Shown here: one piece after another, positions 61,901 through 64,000 of the stretch
Layout of the letters: the number at the start of each line of letters is the position of its first letter
How positions within the stretch are numbered: position 1 is the stretch's first letter
DNA from: Thereva unica
Lineage: Eukaryota > Arthropoda > Insecta > Diptera > Therevidae
Assembly (NCBI GenBank): GCA_949987705.1
Contig: OX465281.1
Location: forward strand, 177,768,516-177,832,515
Direction of reading: 5' to 3'
Length of the DNA: 64,000 nt
Notes under the pieces: generated by a model
Database searches by the model: none
Told to the model about the DNA's origin: nothing
What the model saw: the letters and a program-made list of their open reading frames with translations, nothing else
Translations under genes and position numbers: made by a program

Positions 61901-63181
61901 AGCATGCATATGCACTTCCTGCTTATTTTTTTCTGAACCGTCTTGTCTCGTCTTCTTCTGCCCCGCCATTTTCGGTAGAAGGATACGTAGATAAGAGAAT
62001 TTATCTACCAGTTCCACATCACGGTTATTCAGCGCTGCGCGTTCAAATGTGCAGTTATCCGCATTTCTTTACTTTTAATCGGAGTTAGGTTGAACTACTT
62101 TCTATTGCTAAATTACTTAACACATTTTTGAGGTACTGATGTCTGGGGCAGGAAACAGATATCAGCGGCATATCCGCGAACCTTAAGGCTGTCTAGAAAT
62201 TCGCATTGTATGCCACCTGTTTTACTATTATATATACTATTGTATTTGCCGTAGAGGCCAACCTCGAATTTCTGATCTAAAAATTTAATAAAAAAATTCC
62301 ATCAATCATCACCCATCAAGGCGATGCCAAGGATCTCAAGAGAAGGGGTGGTTCGTCGGAAGGTCGTGTTGGGTTGAAACGCCGGAGGTACGCATGAAAT
62401 TTAAAAAATTGATGTACCACTAATCAGTACATCACATGTTGGCTCTATCATATTATACCACGCAAAATTTTACACCAAAATCAGTATGTACATTACTCTT
62501 CTACTTTACTTCTTTGTTCTCCAGTGTCGCAATCACTGCAATTCTTAACGCTTCCTTCTTCCTCTTTCCTAGCCGCCCTTTGGTTTCTTTGGCTTCGCTA
62601 TATCTATCGGCCCAGATATCTCTGCAGGAAATGAAATTGGGTACAAATAACGTTATATTCAGTTTTGTAATGAAATATGCAATTAAAGAAATAATGGCAA
62701 AAAACTTGTTTTTAATTTACGTTTTTTGACACTTAAAGTATTATAACTCGTGCAATATTCGCCCTATGCAAAAAATAATTATAATAAAAATTATAGATAT
62801 TCGTGTGTTCTATAAGTCTTAGGCAGGATTTTTTCGTGAAAAGTTAACCGTTAACGAAATATAGTTCAAAGAAAGTGATATATGAAGTTTGAAGCACTAT
62901 AACTCTGAACATATTGACTTTACAAAAAAAAAATTATAAACAAAAAAGTTAAATCACTTATTTATCTACAAAAAAGATGTCGTAAAATTCATAGTTTCTG
63001 AGATATAGAATTAAACGCGTTTCTCTTCACTGTAAGCTAAGCATAAGGGTGGGGATGACGCCATTTTGAATTTAAGCTCATAAAAATATGTATATAAAAT
63101 CATTTGATATCTGTTATTCGCGTTCGGGTTGTGCACACATAGATATTCCGTGTCGGGATAATAAAGTTACTCTCGGTAAAA
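58933..63181. other. Decayed DNA with Myb-like and RTE remnants (copy 2)
   Basis: Counterpart of 17647-21895. The Myb/SANT-like fragment is at 59116-59298 (minus), the (CT)n run near 61038-61058 and the RTE remnant at 61676-62226 (minus). Confidence 0.5.
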
Positions 63182-64000
63182 CTAGTTGGGATGTGGGTTT
63201 GACCCCTGCGGTCCACACGATTAACTTCCCAGTATGATGAACGAAGATGGAATAAACTGACTTCTTACAAAATAGGTTTACATTTAGCACTAGTGGAAAA
63301 TTGGCTAGTATCAGAACTGATGACAAAGCAATCCCGAGAGAAGCTAGTTTAAATAACTATTATAGTCGTGAATTCAAAAGATTTTTCTAAAGAACTTGTT
63401 TTTCCTGAACATTAACAAACAAACATGTCCTCCGTATTTCGTTCGCTGCACTAAAACGGGTGTACAAATTCGTATTGAGCGTGCTGAAGCGCCGTTGGTA
63501 AACTGAGAAGCGAATGACTTCATTTGGAAATTCCAAACCTTTCCGGAGATGTTAGCAAAACTGTAACTGTTAAGTACTTGTCAGACTTGACCAAAAAGAA
63601 CAAATTTTGCGGTAGCTACTGGAAATCCCGGGATAAACCGCAATTTGCTGAAACTGTATCACGCGTAGAAAACAATTCCCCGTCAAAAAGTGCTAATCCA
63701 AGGTTGAAAAATTCGCGCTTTTTGTAAAGCGTAACGAAATTTTTGCACGATTTTGAAAGGTTGTCGGATTTTGACAAGTGATGTTTTGTTCGAAGTTTGG
63801 AACGGGTCTCATTCCATCGAGTTTATTAGATATTAGCAAAACTTGTCAATTTAAGGTCTTTCTGACAATTAGCCGAATTTAAACAAAAAAGGCCCGACAG
63901 AATATTATGAAATTTTTTTCAGAGCATTTCTTCGTTAATATTCTTTTTTCGGCACCTCAATGAAATCGATATAGTTTTTAGTTCGCGCGGTATCGTGCAG
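63182..64000 (-). mobile_element. Helitron-like element B, cut by the window end (copy 2)
   Basis: Counterpart of 21896-22714: CTAG end, inner AACTTCCCAGTAT, the extra internal DNA and the first tandem unit. The rest lies outside the window. Confidence 0.6.

Larger units (their letters stand above)
41286..64000. repeat. Copy 2 of the near-identical 22.7-kb duplicated block
   Basis: Repeats 1-22714 in the same orientation and order. It is cut by the window end inside the Helitron-like element B. Unlike copy 1, its left flank is visible and completes the CACTA element. Confidence 0.95.

Noticed and set aside
1..64000. Reading the whole window as a true tandem array with a 41-kb unit
   Set aside because: Only one and a half periods are visible and an assembly gap lies within the unit; identity of neutral DNA makes a scaffolding artefact more likely.

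Overview
The window is AT-rich eukaryotic nuclear DNA, most likely from an insect or other arthropod. It has spliced transposon genes, several clades of non-LTR retrotransposon, a Gypsy LTR element, PIF/Harbinger and Helitron-like elements, large satellite arrays and one host-like exon coding for a sushi (CCP) domain. I see no prokaryotic gene organisation, rRNA, CRISPR or convincing tRNA gene. The species cannot be named from this sequence.

The dominant structural fact is that bases 1-22714 recur as 41286-64000, at a constant offset of 41286 (41285 before an A-homopolymer that is 10 long in one copy and 11 in the other). All open frames in the two copies translate identically. A 200-N assembly gap (34432-34631) lies between the copies. 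The simplest reading is a contig placed twice in the scaffold; a very recent real duplication is the alternative.

Layout. 1-3644: right half of a CACTA-type DNA transposon (intact spliced transposase, 3' subterminal repeats, TIR). 3645-6290: a broken Jockey/CR1-type LINE with a foreign 260-bp RTE-like piece in its tail. 7308-7613: a near-perfect foldback. 7620-13285: satellite and direct-repeat complex with a unit of about 120 bp. 13286-16610: unassigned DNA with a LINE remnant. 16611-17646 and 21896-23313: two members of a Helitron-like family. 17647-21895: decayed DNA with Harbinger-like and RTE remnants. 23324-29895: a young Gypsy element on the minus strand, with a 4-bp target duplication and nearly identical LTRs. 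Its single gag-pol frame is broken only by a nested Harbinger derivative (26174-27058) and a nested Helitron-like element (27843-28896). 29985-30280: inverted satellite. 30560-31696: I/R1-type LINE remnant (minus). 31697-34431: RTE LINE running into the gap. 34632-35713: a host-like terminal exon (sushi domain, minus strand) and its AT-rich 3' side. 35800-37760: another LINE remnant. 37811-38123: short tandem repeat. 38124-44930: the complete CACTA element. After it the copy-1 features repeat to the end of the window.

The complete CACTA element has two divergently transcribed spliced genes. A three-exon 841-aa C2H2-DDE transposase points right; a five-exon 558-aa accessory protein, with every intron in phase 0, points left. 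TIRs (ACACTGCAAACCC) and CACACGC/GCGTGT-rich subterminal repeats lie at both ends. All coding frames are open, so the element may be autonomous. The nesting order (Gypsy, then Harbinger and Helitron-like insertions) gives a relative timeline of transposition.
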